A stretch of DNA of 64,000 nt from Dehalococcoidia bacterium. GTDB lineage: Bacteria > Chloroflexota > Dehalococcoidia > GIF9 > AB-539-J10. The translations under genes were made by a program, and so were the position numbers. The notes beneath the pieces are model-generated. The model searched no databases. It saw only the letters and a program-made list of their open reading frames with translations, and had not been told where the DNA came from. Each line of letters opens with the position of its first letter. Position 1 is the stretch's first letter. Below are positions 51,919-61,560 of the stretch, piece by piece. The stretch is from assembly GCA_016930935.1 (NCBI GenBank), contig JAFGFT010000005.1, forward strand, positions 1 to 64,000. The letters run 5' to 3'.

Positions 51919-52984
51919 GTTGCGAACCTCCATAGCGGGGTGCTTTTACCTGCTGCACCCCAATTGTTTGCCTCAACCTTGGTCAAGCCGAGAGTCCAGC
52001 GGAACCTGAACAGGAGTCGTGTTCCGTAGATGGTCTTCGATACTGACTATCTTGTTTCTTCGTGTACCTCCTTCTCTTCTGACTATGTAGAAGCGCATTT
52101 GATGGACACTGGTGCATGGATAGTGAGACTGCCAATCCCGAACTTGTTCATGTCACCATCTTATTTGTGTCCACTCAAGGGAACTCGATTGCATCATTGC
52201 CTTGGTTGCCCAACAAAACGGGCAGTCGCAGATAACTTCACTCGGATGGCAACACAGGCCCACTCCTCTTGATTCTCTCCCTGTTGCTGTAGTTGTTGTT
52301 GAAAATACCGAAGTCTGTGGTTTGGCGACGGACAGTCCTGGCCCAGGGCGCTTCTGGGTGTGGATTAATGTAGGGATGGGCCATCTGGCTTGAGTAGGAA
52401 ACGGAATCTTGCTTGCGTCAATTCTTATGACCTCCAGAGAGCCGTACCTGCTGAATCGAGGGGCCCATATGAATGGAACGTTACTCTCGTAGTTCTAAAC
52501 AATGGCTAAATGGCCTGCATGACGAGATAAACGATGTTCTAAAAGTCTTGCGTGCGGTCTGTAAGAGAGCCGTCCAAGTCGGCTATAGTATTCGTTGACT
52601 CTAGTATGTGCGCTAGCGTTTTGCGATGCGGACCGCAAATGTGAAGACTCATAATCAGTGGTCAATGACACGCAGGTGTAGGGTCTGTGACGGAGTACCC
52701 TTTCTGAGGAATGATGGTGTTCTTGTCGGCGCCATGTTAGTACGGGTTCTCGAAAGCTTGGTATTGAGACTCCGAATCTGACGGTATTGTGGTTCTCGGA
52801 GATGAGCAAATCCAGATTAATGTCGACGATGGTGGAGCTTCGCAGTATTGCACTGTATTCAGAAGTTCATGGTGAGTGCGGCAGGGACTGGTGTCTTATG
52901 ATGCGTCTTGCTCGGCGAGTGCGTCTCAGGATTTCCTGCTACGGGTAGTCGTGCTTGCCGGGACTTCAGGCTGAAAGGAGAAAG
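51919..52984. other. Long non-coding region between divergent catabolic operons
   Basis: About 1,070 bases between dctP and etfA hold no gene I can support. The short ORFs (52030-52272, 52495-52809 and others) lack ribosome sites and family features, and the base composition is visibly more AT-rich than in the genes. It must contain the promoters of both divergent operons. A 7-base GGGGTGC/GCACCCC hairpin (51937-51961) is next to the dctP ribosome site. No clear promoter hexamers could be assigned. A small RNA or a decayed gene is possible. Confidence 0.5.
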
Positions 52985-53977
52985 ATGGACGAAATCTGGG
53001 TAGTTTCGGGTACGCCGGGTGTGGGGCAGATTGAAAGCTACGATTCCTTGCTGCTCTCGGCGGCCGTGCTTTCACAGACAATGGGAGCGAAGCTTCACAA
53101 CGTTGTCCTTGCAGAGAAGGGTGCACCTCGTGAAGTCCCTCTGTTGTCCTCATCCCATGCGGAGACTCATGCAATGGCAGTGATGTCCAATCTGTCCATT
53201 GAGACATTGTGCGACTCGCTTGCCGGCATGATAGCTGTACAGCAATCCTGTCTTGTCCTCATGTCCGCAGGGGCATGGTGGAACGACCTGTCCTGTCGAC
53301 TCGCCGCATCTCTAGGTGTCGATGCAATCACCGATTGCACCGGCCTTGCATCGGAAGACGGCGCGAGTGTTATTCTACGCGCCCCGATATTCGGTGGTCG
53401 GATTCTCTGCACCTCCACCGTTTCCGAAGGGATCCACGTCGTCTCCGTGAGGGATACGGATGAGGCCCATGGTGCGGGATTGGAGCAGGGGCTGTTGGAT
53501 GAGCTACCGACGAGTGAACTTGTTCCCTCCGGAAGGGAACGGGTGAAGATGACGAATGTGACTGCGATTGATTCACTCCTGTTGGGCGTGGAGGAAGCAG
53601 ATGTGGTTGTGGCTGGTGGACGTGGAGTGAAAGGGCTGGAAGGGTTCGCTCAACTTGAAGAGTTGGCGAAGGTTCTTGGCGGTACCGTCGGGGGTTCGCG
53701 GATTGCGGTTGACAATAGATGGGTTGCTCGTGAGAGGCAGATTGGACAGACGGGCAAGACGATAAGGCCAAAGCTGTATTTCGCATGTGGAATATCAGGC
53801 TCCTCACATCACGTCCTGGGTATGAAGGACTCCGAGACGGTCATTGCGGTCAATACTGACGCCGGGGCTCCCATCTTCCGTGTGGCCGACGCAGGAGTCG
53901 TCGGAGACTTCAGTGAATACGTGCCGGCGCTCGTCGAAGAACTTGGTAGCCGAAGGAAAGGAGACGCCGACGTATGA
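52985..53977 (+). CDS. etfA: Electron transfer flavoprotein alpha subunit
   Basis: The 330-residue protein has the variable N-terminal domain and the conserved C-terminal FAD domain: VVVAGGRGVKGLEGFAQLEE, GGTVGGSRIAVDNRW, ERQIGQTGKTIRPKLYFACG, SGSSHHVLGMKDSETVIAVN and ADAGVVGDFSEYVP. It accepts electrons from a dehydrogenase, such as the acyl-CoA dehydrogenase or dienoyl-CoA reductase here. GAAAGGAGAAAG precedes ATG 52985. The stop overlaps etfB (ATGA). The order alpha then beta is the reverse of the minus-strand pair. Confidence 0.93.
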   Translation: MDEIWVVSGTPGVGQIESYDSLLLSAAVLSQTMGAKLHNVVLAEKGAPREVPLLSSSHAETHAMAVMSNLSIETLCDSLAGMIAVQQSCLVLMSAGAWWNDLSCRLAASLGVDAITDCTGLASEDGASVILRAPIFGGRILCTSTVSEGIHVVSVRDTDEAHGAGLEQGLLDELPTSELVPSGRERVKMTNVTAIDSLLLGVEEADVVVAGGRGVKGLEGFAQLEELAKVLGGTVGGSRIAVDNRWVARERQIGQTGKTIRPKLYFACGISGSSHHVLGMKDSETVIAVNTDAGAPIFRVADAGVVGDFSEYVPALVEELGSRRKGDADV

Positions 53978-54840
53978 AAGTTCATGTTCTGGTTCGCCAT
54001 GCACCCGACCCTGGAACGAGTGTCCGCGTGACGAAGGATGGTGTGGTTGACTGGGGGGGCATGCCCCCCGTACCCAATCCGTCTGACCTGTCGGCAGTGG
54101 AGACTGCAGTACGCCTCAAGGAAGAGGGGATGGCGAGTTTCGTGACCGCTGTCTCGGCGGGTAATTCCTTACTTGATGCAACTCTTCATCTCGCGGTGGC
54201 CATGGGCGTTGATGATGCGCTGCGAATCCCCGCCGATTCTGTCAATTGGATGTCGCCGCGCAACCTGGCTCTAGGTCTTGTGCAATCCTTGAAGGATGGG
54301 CAATCGGACTTGTTTCTGTGTGGTCAGACTGCACCGAATGACGAGTCGGCACAGGTTGCGTATCAGCTTGCGGCATTGCTTGGATGGCCCGTCGTAACTG
54401 CTATCGTGACATTGAAAGCATCAGCAGAGAGACTCGTCGTCACACGTCGGCTGGATAAGGGAGTGCGTGAGACACTCGAATTGCCTCTGCCCGCCGTGGT
54501 CGCTGTTCATGAGTCGATTGCCGATGCCCGATATGTTGGGCGTGGAGCACGTGCCCGGGCGAGTCGAGCGGCTGTGAACCTGGGTTCCCAGGATGTGTCA
54601 GAAGCAGGAGGAGGTCTGTCGAATGACCTGGGTCTGCCCACGCCTGTATTCGGTCGTCCCATGCCAGCGGCTGTTTTTGTCCCGGATTCTGAACTGCCCG
54701 CCCTTGAGCGTCTTGAGCAGGTCATATCGGGGGGAGTGAGCGAGAAGGCAGGCAGTCTGATGAGAGGAACCCCCTGTGAAGTCGCCGCCAGGATTGCCGA
54801 TTTCATCGATGCACGCTTCGGTCAAGCGCACCGGGTATAG
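53974..54840 (+). CDS. etfB: Electron transfer flavoprotein beta subunit
   Basis: The 288-residue protein has KVHVLVRHAPDPGTSVRV at the start, VPNPSDLSAVETAVRLKEEG, and the AMP/FAD loop LFLCGQTAPNDESAQVAYQL, and ends with a long tail. The loop differs from the usual GRQxxD and so the second cofactor may be AMP or FAD. It is a partner of the adjacent EtfA through the ATGA overlap and is followed by the flavin oxidoreductase after 27 bases, so the three form one operon. Confidence 0.9.
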   Translation: MKVHVLVRHAPDPGTSVRVTKDGVVDWGGMPPVPNPSDLSAVETAVRLKEEGMASFVTAVSAGNSLLDATLHLAVAMGVDDALRIPADSVNWMSPRNLALGLVQSLKDGQSDLFLCGQTAPNDESAQVAYQLAALLGWPVVTAIVTLKASAERLVVTRRLDKGVRETLELPLPAVVAVHESIADARYVGRGARARASRAAVNLGSQDVSEAGGGLSNDLGLPTPVFGRPMPAAVFVPDSELPALERLEQVISGGVSEKAGSLMRGTPCEVAARIADFIDARFGQAHRV

Positions 54841-54867
54841 CGGCGTATAACGAATAGGAGAGATTTC

Positions 54868-56826
54868 ATGGCACATGAGTTCAGTCATATGCTGAGTCCA
54901 GTAGAAGTGGGACCGGTCACCATGCGCAACAGGGTCTATTTTGCGCCGCACGACACCAATTTCATGCCACCCAACACTCCGCCGACCGATAGGGCCATTG
55001 CGTACTATGTGGCTCGGGCTCGAGGTGGAGTTGCGGCGATTGTGACCCCCAATCTGCTCGGGGTGACAGCATCGGGTGCGGCTCTTCCTGAAAAGACGTT
55101 GACGAATGAAGATGCGGTGCCAGAGTATCGAAAGTGTGTGGATGCCATACACCAGTATGAGTCGAGAGTACTCGCGCAGATGACAATGGTGGGTAGAATG
55201 GGTCAGACGCGACCTGCGGGTGGTATCACCTCCAGTGCCTCTGCAGTGAGAGTCGACCTGGCTCCCTTTGCACGTGAGATTCCCCATGCAATGGATGTTG
55301 AAGAGATACGCGACGCTGTCGCGATGTTCGGAAAAGCGGCGCAGACTGCACGTCTGGCCGGATTCGATGGTATAGAGATTCTTGGGGCAGGAGGACTGTT
55401 CATACACCAGTTCATCTCTCCCGTGTCGAACAAGAGGACAGACGCCTACGGTGGCAATGAGGAGGGGCGGATGCGTTTGGCCCTTGAGGTCATTGATGCG
55501 GTCAGGGGGGCAGCAGGCCCCGACATGGTGGTGGGTTTCAAACTGGCTGGCGATGAGTTCTACGAAGGTGGAATTGGACTTGAGGATGCAAAACGGCTTG
55601 CGCTAATGCTCGAAGGCACGAACAGTCTTGACTACTTGACCATAGTGGGTGGTATGTACACCTCAGTTCCGACACACGTGCCGCCGATGTACTATCCGCT
55701 CGGCTGTTTCGTCTATCTCGCGAGTGAAATCCGTCGCACTGTGAAACGAATCAACGTGAATTGCATGGGCCGCGTGAATGACCCTGCACAGGTGAACAGC
55801 ATCATCGCAGACAGACATGCGGACATGGTGGGCATGGTGAGAGGACTCATCTGCGACCCGGAGTTTGTGAAGAAGTCTCGTGATGGCAGGACAGATGAGT
55901 TACGGCAATGTGTTGGCTGTGAAGAAGGCTGCTACGGCAGGTTCAGGCGTGGCCTTCCAATAACGTGCGCGTACAATCCGGAGGCAGGCCGGGAACTCGA
56001 GTTGACTCTTGAGCCTGCGGCGACCAGGAAGAAGGTTATGGTGATAGGTGGTGGTGTGGCTGGCATGGAGACTGCACGAGTTGCGGCTTCAAGAGGACAC
56101 AAAGTGAGCCTTTACGAGAGTAGTCCTGAGCTTGGCGGGCAGGTTAATGTGGCAGCCATGGCTCCTCGCCGCGACGACTTCGAGCAGATGCCGCGATACT
56201 TTGCCTGCCAGTCGCAGGTTCTGGGCATCGACGTGCATCTGGGAGAGACGGTCGACATCGCGCTGGTGGAGAAAGAGGCTCCTGATGCGGTGGTGGTGGC
56301 AACCGGCTCGACACCTCGTCAACTCGTTGTGATGGGAGGGAATGGGCAGAACGTGGTCGACGTGCGCTCGGTGCTGAACGGGTCAGCGAACGTAGGTGAA
56401 CGTGTTCTTGTAATTGCGGGAGAGCATGGCGTGGAAGCATTGTCTGTGGCTGACTATCTCAGTGAGAGGGGCAAGGACGTCACTATCGTCACGGAGTTCT
56501 TCTATGCTGGTTCTGAGGCACCGTTCGGCATACTTCAAACCCTCTATACCCGGCTTTGCCGCAGAAACGTGTCCGTACTGACACTTACGTCCGTGAAGGA
56601 AGTACGTCATGACACTGTGATTGTGAGCAACATATTCAGCGGATTCGAGTCAACCATCGAAGGCATCGACACTGTGGTCACGGCGATAGGTAGCGATGTG
56701 AATGATGTGTTGTACACACAGCTTCGGGAGAAGGGGTGGGAAGTCTATATTGTCGGAGACTGCCTCCAACCCCGGTTCTTGCCGCAGATTACTCTCGAGG
56801 CCGCCCGGGTTGGTCGGCAACTCTAG
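54868..56826 (+). CDS. Old-yellow-enzyme / 2,4-dienoyl-CoA reductase family protein
   Basis: The 652-residue protein has an N-terminal FMN TIM barrel (HMLSPVEVGPVTMRNRVYFA, then AQTARLAGFDGIEILGAGGL and RTDAYGGNEEGRMRLALEV), a 4Fe-4S segment CVGCEEGCYGRFRRGLPITC near residue 350, and a C-terminal FAD/NAD domain with VMVIGGGVAGMETARVAASR near 390. The layout is that of FadH, trimethylamine dehydrogenase and related ene-reductases. Since it follows etfAB, it may pass electrons between ETF and NAD(P)H or an unsaturated CoA ester. The substrate is unknown. AATAGGAGAGATTTC precedes ATG 54868. Confidence 0.93.
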   Translation: MAHEFSHMLSPVEVGPVTMRNRVYFAPHDTNFMPPNTPPTDRAIAYYVARARGGVAAIVTPNLLGVTASGAALPEKTLTNEDAVPEYRKCVDAIHQYESRVLAQMTMVGRMGQTRPAGGITSSASAVRVDLAPFAREIPHAMDVEEIRDAVAMFGKAAQTARLAGFDGIEILGAGGLFIHQFISPVSNKRTDAYGGNEEGRMRLALEVIDAVRGAAGPDMVVGFKLAGDEFYEGGIGLEDAKRLALMLEGTNSLDYLTIVGGMYTSVPTHVPPMYYPLGCFVYLASEIRRTVKRINVNCMGRVNDPAQVNSIIADRHADMVGMVRGLICDPEFVKKSRDGRTDELRQCVGCEEGCYGRFRRGLPITCAYNPEAGRELELTLEPAATRKKVMVIGGGVAGMETARVAASRGHKVSLYESSPELGGQVNVAAMAPRRDDFEQMPRYFACQSQVLGIDVHLGETVDIALVEKEAPDAVVVATGSTPRQLVVMGGNGQNVVDVRSVLNGSANVGERVLVIAGEHGVEALSVADYLSERGKDVTIVTEFFYAGSEAPFGILQTLYTRLCRRNVSVLTLTSVKEVRHDTVIVSNIFSGFESTIEGIDTVVTAIGSDVNDVLYTQLREKGWEVYIVGDCLQPRFLPQITLEAARVGRQL

Positions 56827-56853
56827 AGTACTCATCGAATTGCCATGTAGAAA

Positions 56854-56880
56854 GGCCCCGATTCATCTCGAATCGGGGCC
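56854..56880. terminator. Bidirectional terminator
   Basis: GGCCCCGATTC pairs perfectly with GAATCGGGGCC over 11 bases around a 5-base loop, between convergent operons. TCTCTCCT follows on the plus strand and TTTCTAC on the minus strand. Confidence 0.8.
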
Positions 56881-56907
56881 TCTCTCCTACCATCTGGCGG
56901 AATCGGA

Positions 56908-58095
56908 TCAGGCGACTGATTCAAGGACCAGTTGTGCCAGGTCCTTCGCTGCAATCTTGTCTTCAACGTTGACGGACTTGATACCGTCTTCCATGTTGAT
57001 AAGGCAGAAAGGACAGGCGGTAACGATGGTGTTCACTCCCATTGATACCGCGTCTCGCACACGGATGTTGGCCATGCGGTCCTGCTCTACCTCGAAGTCA
57101 GACCACATGCGGCCACCGCCACCGCCACAGCACAGGCTGTTCTCTCTGCACCTCTCGAATTCGATGAACTCGATGCCGGGAATGCTGGAGAGGACCTTTC
57201 TTGGCGCGTCATACACGTCGTTATGCCGGCCAAGATAGCAGGGGTCGTGATAGGTGACTTTGCTGTTGACAGGGTTCTTCAATACCAGGCGGCCTTCGTC
57301 GATAAGGTCGGCGAAGAACTGGGTGTAGTGTTGTACCTTGATATCAGCCATCTGGTCTTCAGGGTACTCATTTGCGTAGGTGTTGTAGCAGTGCGGAGAG
57401 AGTGTGACTATGTGCTTCACTCCCATTGCCTTGAATTGCTCGATGTTCTTCACGCTGAGGTCCTCAAAGAGGAAACTCTCTCCGACGCGCTTCGACGGCG
57501 ATGCACAACATATCTCATCCTCGGCAATGCCGAAAGATACGCCTGCTGCCTTCAGAACTCCGACAATGGCTCGTGCCATGTTGCCAACGAGTGGGTCGTG
57601 AGGGGCTGTACAGCCCACATAGAGCATCATCTCGTGGCCTGCCCCTGTGTCAAATTGGGGCACGCCAAGCCCTTTCATCCACTCCTTGCGGTCCGTCGGT
57701 AGCATACCGTAAGGGTTGCCGTATCGCTCGGAATGTTCCAGAAGAGCCTTCTGCTCCGGCATCGGGCCTATCATCTTCTCGATGAGCCATTCCCTGCCTG
57801 CCTCAATGGCATCCACGAGTTTTACGCCCGTGCTCAGATTGGCACAGGCAACTTCGCAGTTCCCACACGTGGTACATGCGTACAGTAGGTCTCTCATTTC
57901 TGTGAGCGTGGCTTTGTCTTTCTCGTCCCACTTCACCATCCAGTAGAGCGCGCGAGTGATGCCTGATGCGCCGCCCGATACACTGTTCTCTGTTATCTCG
58001 AACAGGGGGCAGGCGGGCAGGCAGAAGCGACAGTTCATGCACTGCGAGACGGTCTCAAGTATGTTCTCTTTCAGTTCCAGTTCTGGATCCTGCAT
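56908..58095 (-). CDS. CCG-domain iron-sulfur oxidoreductase (GlcF/HdrD-like)
   Basis: The 395-residue protein has two 4Fe-4S motifs near the start (CMNCRFCLPACP and CTTCGNCEVACA) and two cysteine-rich CCG domains (VGCTAPHDPL with EICCASPSKR; DPCYLGRH with NSLCCGGGGGRM). This is the layout of GlcF, GlpC and the heterodisulfide reductase D family, which carry electrons from flavoproteins to quinone or heterodisulfide. AGAGGGAGAAACAT precedes ATG 58095. It follows the GlcD-like gene by 37 bases. Confidence 0.93.
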   Translation of the reverse strand: MQDPELELKENILETVSQCMNCRFCLPACPLFEITENSVSGGASGITRALYWMVKWDEKDKATLTEMRDLLYACTTCGNCEVACANLSTGVKLVDAIEAGREWLIEKMIGPMPEQKALLEHSERYGNPYGMLPTDRKEWMKGLGVPQFDTGAGHEMMLYVGCTAPHDPLVGNMARAIVGVLKAAGVSFGIAEDEICCASPSKRVGESFLFEDLSVKNIEQFKAMGVKHIVTLSPHCYNTYANEYPEDQMADIKVQHYTQFFADLIDEGRLVLKNPVNSKVTYHDPCYLGRHNDVYDAPRKVLSSIPGIEFIEFERCRENSLCCGGGGGRMWSDFEVEQDRMANIRVRDAVSMGVNTIVTACPFCLINMEDGIKSVNVEDKIAAKDLAQLVLESVA

Positions 58096-58132
58096 ATGTT
58101 TCTCCCTCTACCTGCGTGTTTCGTGACGCTCA

Positions 58133-59560
58133 TCAGTCGTCAGGAAGGACGTCAGGGTTGAGTATGTTGTTGGGGTCGAAGGCGGCCTTCATCTTCTTGA
58201 TGAGTGAGTAGTTCACCTCGCCGTAGCGCTGGCGGTAGAAGGTAGCCCGTCTGCCGGTCTGTCCCCATTCGGCGCCGCACGTCTCGTACTTTATGTTCAA
58301 CTCAGCTTCCTTCTTGAAGACTTCTGCCACCGCGTTTACTTTCTCTTCATCTGACATGGTAGAGAGCAAGACGAAGCTTGGATGGAAGCTGAGCGCTCCG
58401 AGATGTCCGTATAGATAGTTGGGGCAGAGCTTGGAAAGCGTGGGCATGTCTTCGCCCATGACGACAGCGTCGTCGTAGCACTCGACAAGTCGCTCGACAG
58501 TCGACATAATCTCAGCAGAGATAATGAGTCCCTTGGCCTTCTGTGCGGCGAATGGCCCCGATGAAGCTCTGGCTGTCCACACTCGCTGCCAGTAGTCGAG
58601 GTCCTTGATTGCGATGGTGTTGATTGCCCCTTCCTGTTTGGTGATGTCAAGGAAGGCATCGCACTGTGCAATCGCATCGGCTTCCGTGTGGCCGGCGAAC
58701 TGGAAGAGTATCAACGGTCCCGGAGGGGTGGGCAGTTTTTGAACCTCGAAACCAGGTAGCGCGGTGCGCCTGTCGAGGTACTCAAGGAACAGAGGTGGGG
58801 TAAGGCGTTCCTGATACATTCTCTGAACTGAGCGGGCCGTACCCCTGCCTTCTTCAAAGAAGGCGACGCCGTATGCGTACTTGGGGAGTGGTTCGAGGCG
58901 CATCCGAACGTTCGTGATGACACCGAAGAGTCCATCTCCTCCGACGAACAGTTGTGTCAGGTCAAGCCCTGCAGCCCTGCGCAGACTCTTTGTCCCGACA
59001 TCGAGTATCTCGCCTGACGGAGTGACTGCTTCGACGCCAAGTATGTAGTCCTTTGGCTTGCCCATTCTTGGGTCAACAACGTGAGCGCTGGTATTGTTGC
59101 AGACAACTCCACCAACGGTTGCAATTCGGACGCTGCCGGGATGCATCGGGAAGAAGTACCCCTCTTTCTCAAGAATGTCCATTGCTTCCTGGCAGCGGCG
59201 ACCTGGGCCAAGTTCAACGTAGCCATTGTCCTGATACATGCGGACGTGATTCATACGTCCCGTGTTCAAGACAATGCCCTTGTGCCTGTAGTCAGACGCA
59301 CCGGACAGACTTGTACCCGATCCTCGAACGAAGACGGGGATATGTCTCTCGTTGGCGAAGATCATGAGTTGGCTCACTTCCTGCGCGTTTGCTGGTCGTG
59401 CCACCACGTATGGAAGGTCCTTCTTCTCAAGGTAGACTTTGTGTATGCCCACAGAATTGTTGATTCGCTCGGGCATGCTTGCAGTGGCGTACTTCTCTCC
59501 AACTATCTTCTGTACGCCCGCAAGGACTTCCGATGCTTCATATGCGGGATAATCGCTCAT
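58133..59560 (-). CDS. FAD-linked oxidase, GlcD/lactate-dehydrogenase type
   Basis: The 475-residue protein has a VAO-type FAD domain (IPVFVRGSGTSLSGASDYRH; VGGVVCNNTSAHVVDPRMGK) and a C-terminal FAD-oxidase domain ending FDPNNILNPDV. Members oxidise 2-hydroxy acids such as glycolate or D-lactate. Next to etfBA it recalls the electron-confurcating lactate dehydrogenase-ETF complex, in which ETF drives NAD+ reduction with ferredoxin; the same gene order is seen with other 2-hydroxyacids. AGGAGGCCGCAA precedes ATG 59560. Confidence 0.92.
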   Translation of the reverse strand: MSDYPAYEASEVLAGVQKIVGEKYATASMPERINNSVGIHKVYLEKKDLPYVVARPANAQEVSQLMIFANERHIPVFVRGSGTSLSGASDYRHKGIVLNTGRMNHVRMYQDNGYVELGPGRRCQEAMDILEKEGYFFPMHPGSVRIATVGGVVCNNTSAHVVDPRMGKPKDYILGVEAVTPSGEILDVGTKSLRRAAGLDLTQLFVGGDGLFGVITNVRMRLEPLPKYAYGVAFFEEGRGTARSVQRMYQERLTPPLFLEYLDRRTALPGFEVQKLPTPPGPLILFQFAGHTEADAIAQCDAFLDITKQEGAINTIAIKDLDYWQRVWTARASSGPFAAQKAKGLIISAEIMSTVERLVECYDDAVVMGEDMPTLSKLCPNYLYGHLGALSFHPSFVLLSTMSDEEKVNAVAEVFKKEAELNIKYETCGAEWGQTGRRATFYRQRYGEVNYSLIKKMKAAFDPNNILNPDVLPDD

Positions 59561-59600
59561 TTGCGGCCTCCTGTGACAGGGCTAGTGAGAATGGCATTGG

Positions 59601-60602
59601 TCATTGAGATGCCATCTCTTTGCACTTTTCGATGAATGCCGGTAGTACTTTCTGGTACTCGCCTACTACACCGTAATGCGCAATACCAAATATGTTTGCC
59701 TCTTCATCCTTGTTGATTGCGACGATGGTCTTGGAGCCTGACATGCCTGCCTGATGCTGGCTGCTACCGGAGAGTGCGATTCCGATGTAGAGAGAAGGCG
59801 AAACCAGCTTGCCGGTCAGTCCAATCTGGCATGACGAAGCACACCACTTTGTATCGCACGGTGGTCTGGACGCACCCACGGCACCCCCCAATATCCCTGC
59901 GAGTTCCTCCAGTTGACGGAAAGGTTCGGGCCCACCGAGACCACGACCGCCGCACACGACCACGTCTGCATCTTCCAGTTTGATTCCCTCTGCCTCTTCC
60001 ACATCCTTGCGTATGAACTTGCCTCTGATGACCGATTCATCAAGGCCGGGGTCGAAGATGGTGACCTCGCCACGGCGTGATTCATCCCGTACCGCCGCGG
60101 TCATGGTCTTTGGCCGAACTGCTGCCATTTGCGGGCGCGCGGCTTCGCATACGTAGCTGGCAATAGCATTGCCCCCATATACGGGCTTGACCTTGTTGAG
60201 AAGTCCGGTTGCAGAGTCGATTGACAGTCCCACACAGTCTATCGTCAAGCCCGTGCCGAGTCTGAAAGCGAGGCGTGGCGCGAGGTCCCTGCCGACGGCG
60301 GTGTGACCGAACAGCAGGACTTCAGGCAGGTGCTCCTTGTCGAAGTTCTCGACTGCGCCTACGTAGGAGTCCGTCATGTAGTTGGCATACATGGGGGCAT
60401 CTGTCGCGTAGACCTTGTCCGCTCCGTACACGAACGCTTCTTGTGCTGCTGTGGTGATGTTGTTTCCGACGAAAAGGACGGCCAGTTCCTGACCGAGTTG
60501 ATTGGCGAGAGTCCGACCCACGCCTAAGAGTTCTAACGTGATGGGCGCAAGCGAATCGCCTGCAACCTCACCGAAAACTGTGACACCTTGTCTGTCTGAC
60601 AT
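59601..60602 (-). CDS. etfA: Electron transfer flavoprotein alpha subunit
   Basis: The 333-residue protein has GRGLGGPEPFRQLEELAGIL, GGAVGASRPPCDTKW, SCQIGLTGKLVSPSLYIGIA, SGSSQHQAGMSGSKTIVAIN and AHYGVVGEYQKVLP. Sequence around CQIGLTGK differs from the usual QIGQTGK. It is paired with the EtfB coded just upstream and with the GlcD-like and CCG genes downstream. AAAGAGGAAGAAC precedes ATG 60602. It is only distantly like the plus-strand EtfA. Confidence 0.94.
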   Translation of the reverse strand: MSDRQGVTVFGEVAGDSLAPITLELLGVGRTLANQLGQELAVLFVGNNITTAAQEAFVYGADKVYATDAPMYANYMTDSYVGAVENFDKEHLPEVLLFGHTAVGRDLAPRLAFRLGTGLTIDCVGLSIDSATGLLNKVKPVYGGNAIASYVCEAARPQMAAVRPKTMTAAVRDESRRGEVTIFDPGLDESVIRGKFIRKDVEEAEGIKLEDADVVVCGGRGLGGPEPFRQLEELAGILGGAVGASRPPCDTKWCASSCQIGLTGKLVSPSLYIGIALSGSSQHQAGMSGSKTIVAINKDEEANIFGIAHYGVVGEYQKVLPAFIEKCKEMASQ

Positions 60603-60630
60603 ATGCGTTCTTCCTCTTTGGTCGTTTGTC

Positions 60631-61413
60631 CTAGATTACTTTGGCCTCGCGAAGAGCGATGGCGAGTTTCTGGCCCATCTCCTCCGGAGACTCGCCTTCC
60701 ATGAAGTGGCATTGCGCATCGTGAACCGGAATGGAAAGCGATAGCATCTGGTTCAATGCAGTGGTGGGGGCTATCTCGGTGGATGACCACGTGGGCACTT
60801 CCACTGCGAACGCCTGCCTGATTCGGCGAACCGAAGGGTAACGCGGTTCTCCTATCTCGCTGCTGATGGTGAGTGCAGAGGGGAGAGGAGTCTCAACGAA
60901 TTCTCGGCCATCCGGCACAATTCGTTCAACCGTTGCACTTGTGTCGCCAATGGAGATGTTTCCGACCATGGTGACACTCGGAAGTCTAAGCATCTCAGCA
61001 ATGCCGGAGCCGACCTGCCCCGCGTCCCAGTCGCCTTCTTGTCGACCGCAAAGATCGAGGTCGTAGGCACCGATCTTCTTTATGGCTGCTGAGAGTGTTG
61101 CGGCAATTGCGTAGCTGTCGGATTCTTCGAATGCTGGATCGCTCAGCAGGACGCCGGCGTCAGCGCCCATAGCGATGCATCGCCGTATCGTAGTAAGGGC
61201 TGATTTTGGGCCAAGACTCAGGATGGTGACGTTGGCTCCCATTGTGTCTTTAATTTGAAGGGCTGCTTCCACGGCGTTCTCGTCGTAGTCGCTTGTTACA
61301 GGCTCAGAGCCTGCGGGTGCCATCGCGCGCCTGGAGTCGGGGTCCAACTTGAAAGATTTGGCAGGTGTCTCGGGGTCGAGTATCTGCCGTACGCACACAA
61401 TAATGTTGAGCAT
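60631..61413 (-). CDS. etfB: Electron transfer flavoprotein beta subunit
   Basis: The 260-residue protein starts LNIIVCVRQILDPETPAKSF and has ILSLGPKSALTTIRRCIAMG and the loop LDLCGRQEGDWDAGQVGSGI. The GRQxxDxDxxQVG form is more like bifurcating-type EtfB proteins than the housekeeping human type, which suggests but does not prove a second FAD in place of AMP. It is first in the four-gene operon etfB-etfA-glcD-CCG and has an extended -10 promoter. AGAAGGAAGGAC precedes ATG 61413. Confidence 0.93.
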   Translation of the reverse strand: MLNIIVCVRQILDPETPAKSFKLDPDSRRAMAPAGSEPVTSDYDENAVEAALQIKDTMGANVTILSLGPKSALTTIRRCIAMGADAGVLLSDPAFEESDSYAIAATLSAAIKKIGAYDLDLCGRQEGDWDAGQVGSGIAEMLRLPSVTMVGNISIGDTSATVERIVPDGREFVETPLPSALTISSEIGEPRYPSVRRIRQAFAVEVPTWSSTEIAPTTALNQMLSLSIPVHDAQCHFMEGESPEEMGQKLAIALREAKVI

Positions 61414-61478
61414 TGTCCTTCCTTCTGGGCGTAGATATTGGTTGCGGGGGGATGCTTAGCGGATTGGCAGTCGGGCCG

Positions 61479-61507
61479 ATTATATCAGAACTCTTGCGTC
61501 GTGCGAC
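61479..61507 (-). promoter_or_regulatory. Extended -10 promoter of the etfBA operon
   Basis: On the minus strand TGATATAAT (61479-61487) is a perfect extended -10. The -35 at 61502-61507 (GTCGCA) is poor, as extended -10 promoters allow. It lies about 65 bases before etfB. Confidence 0.7.
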
Positions 61508-61560
61508 AGTGTCTTGGCTTGGTTGCAGGAAAGATATCGGACGCAAGACTTCAACAAGAT

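Noticed and set aside
52495-52809. 104-residue minus-strand ORF in the long gap before etfA.
   Set aside because: It lacks a ribosome site, its composition is rich in Arg, Ser and His as in shadow frames, and no family motif is seen.
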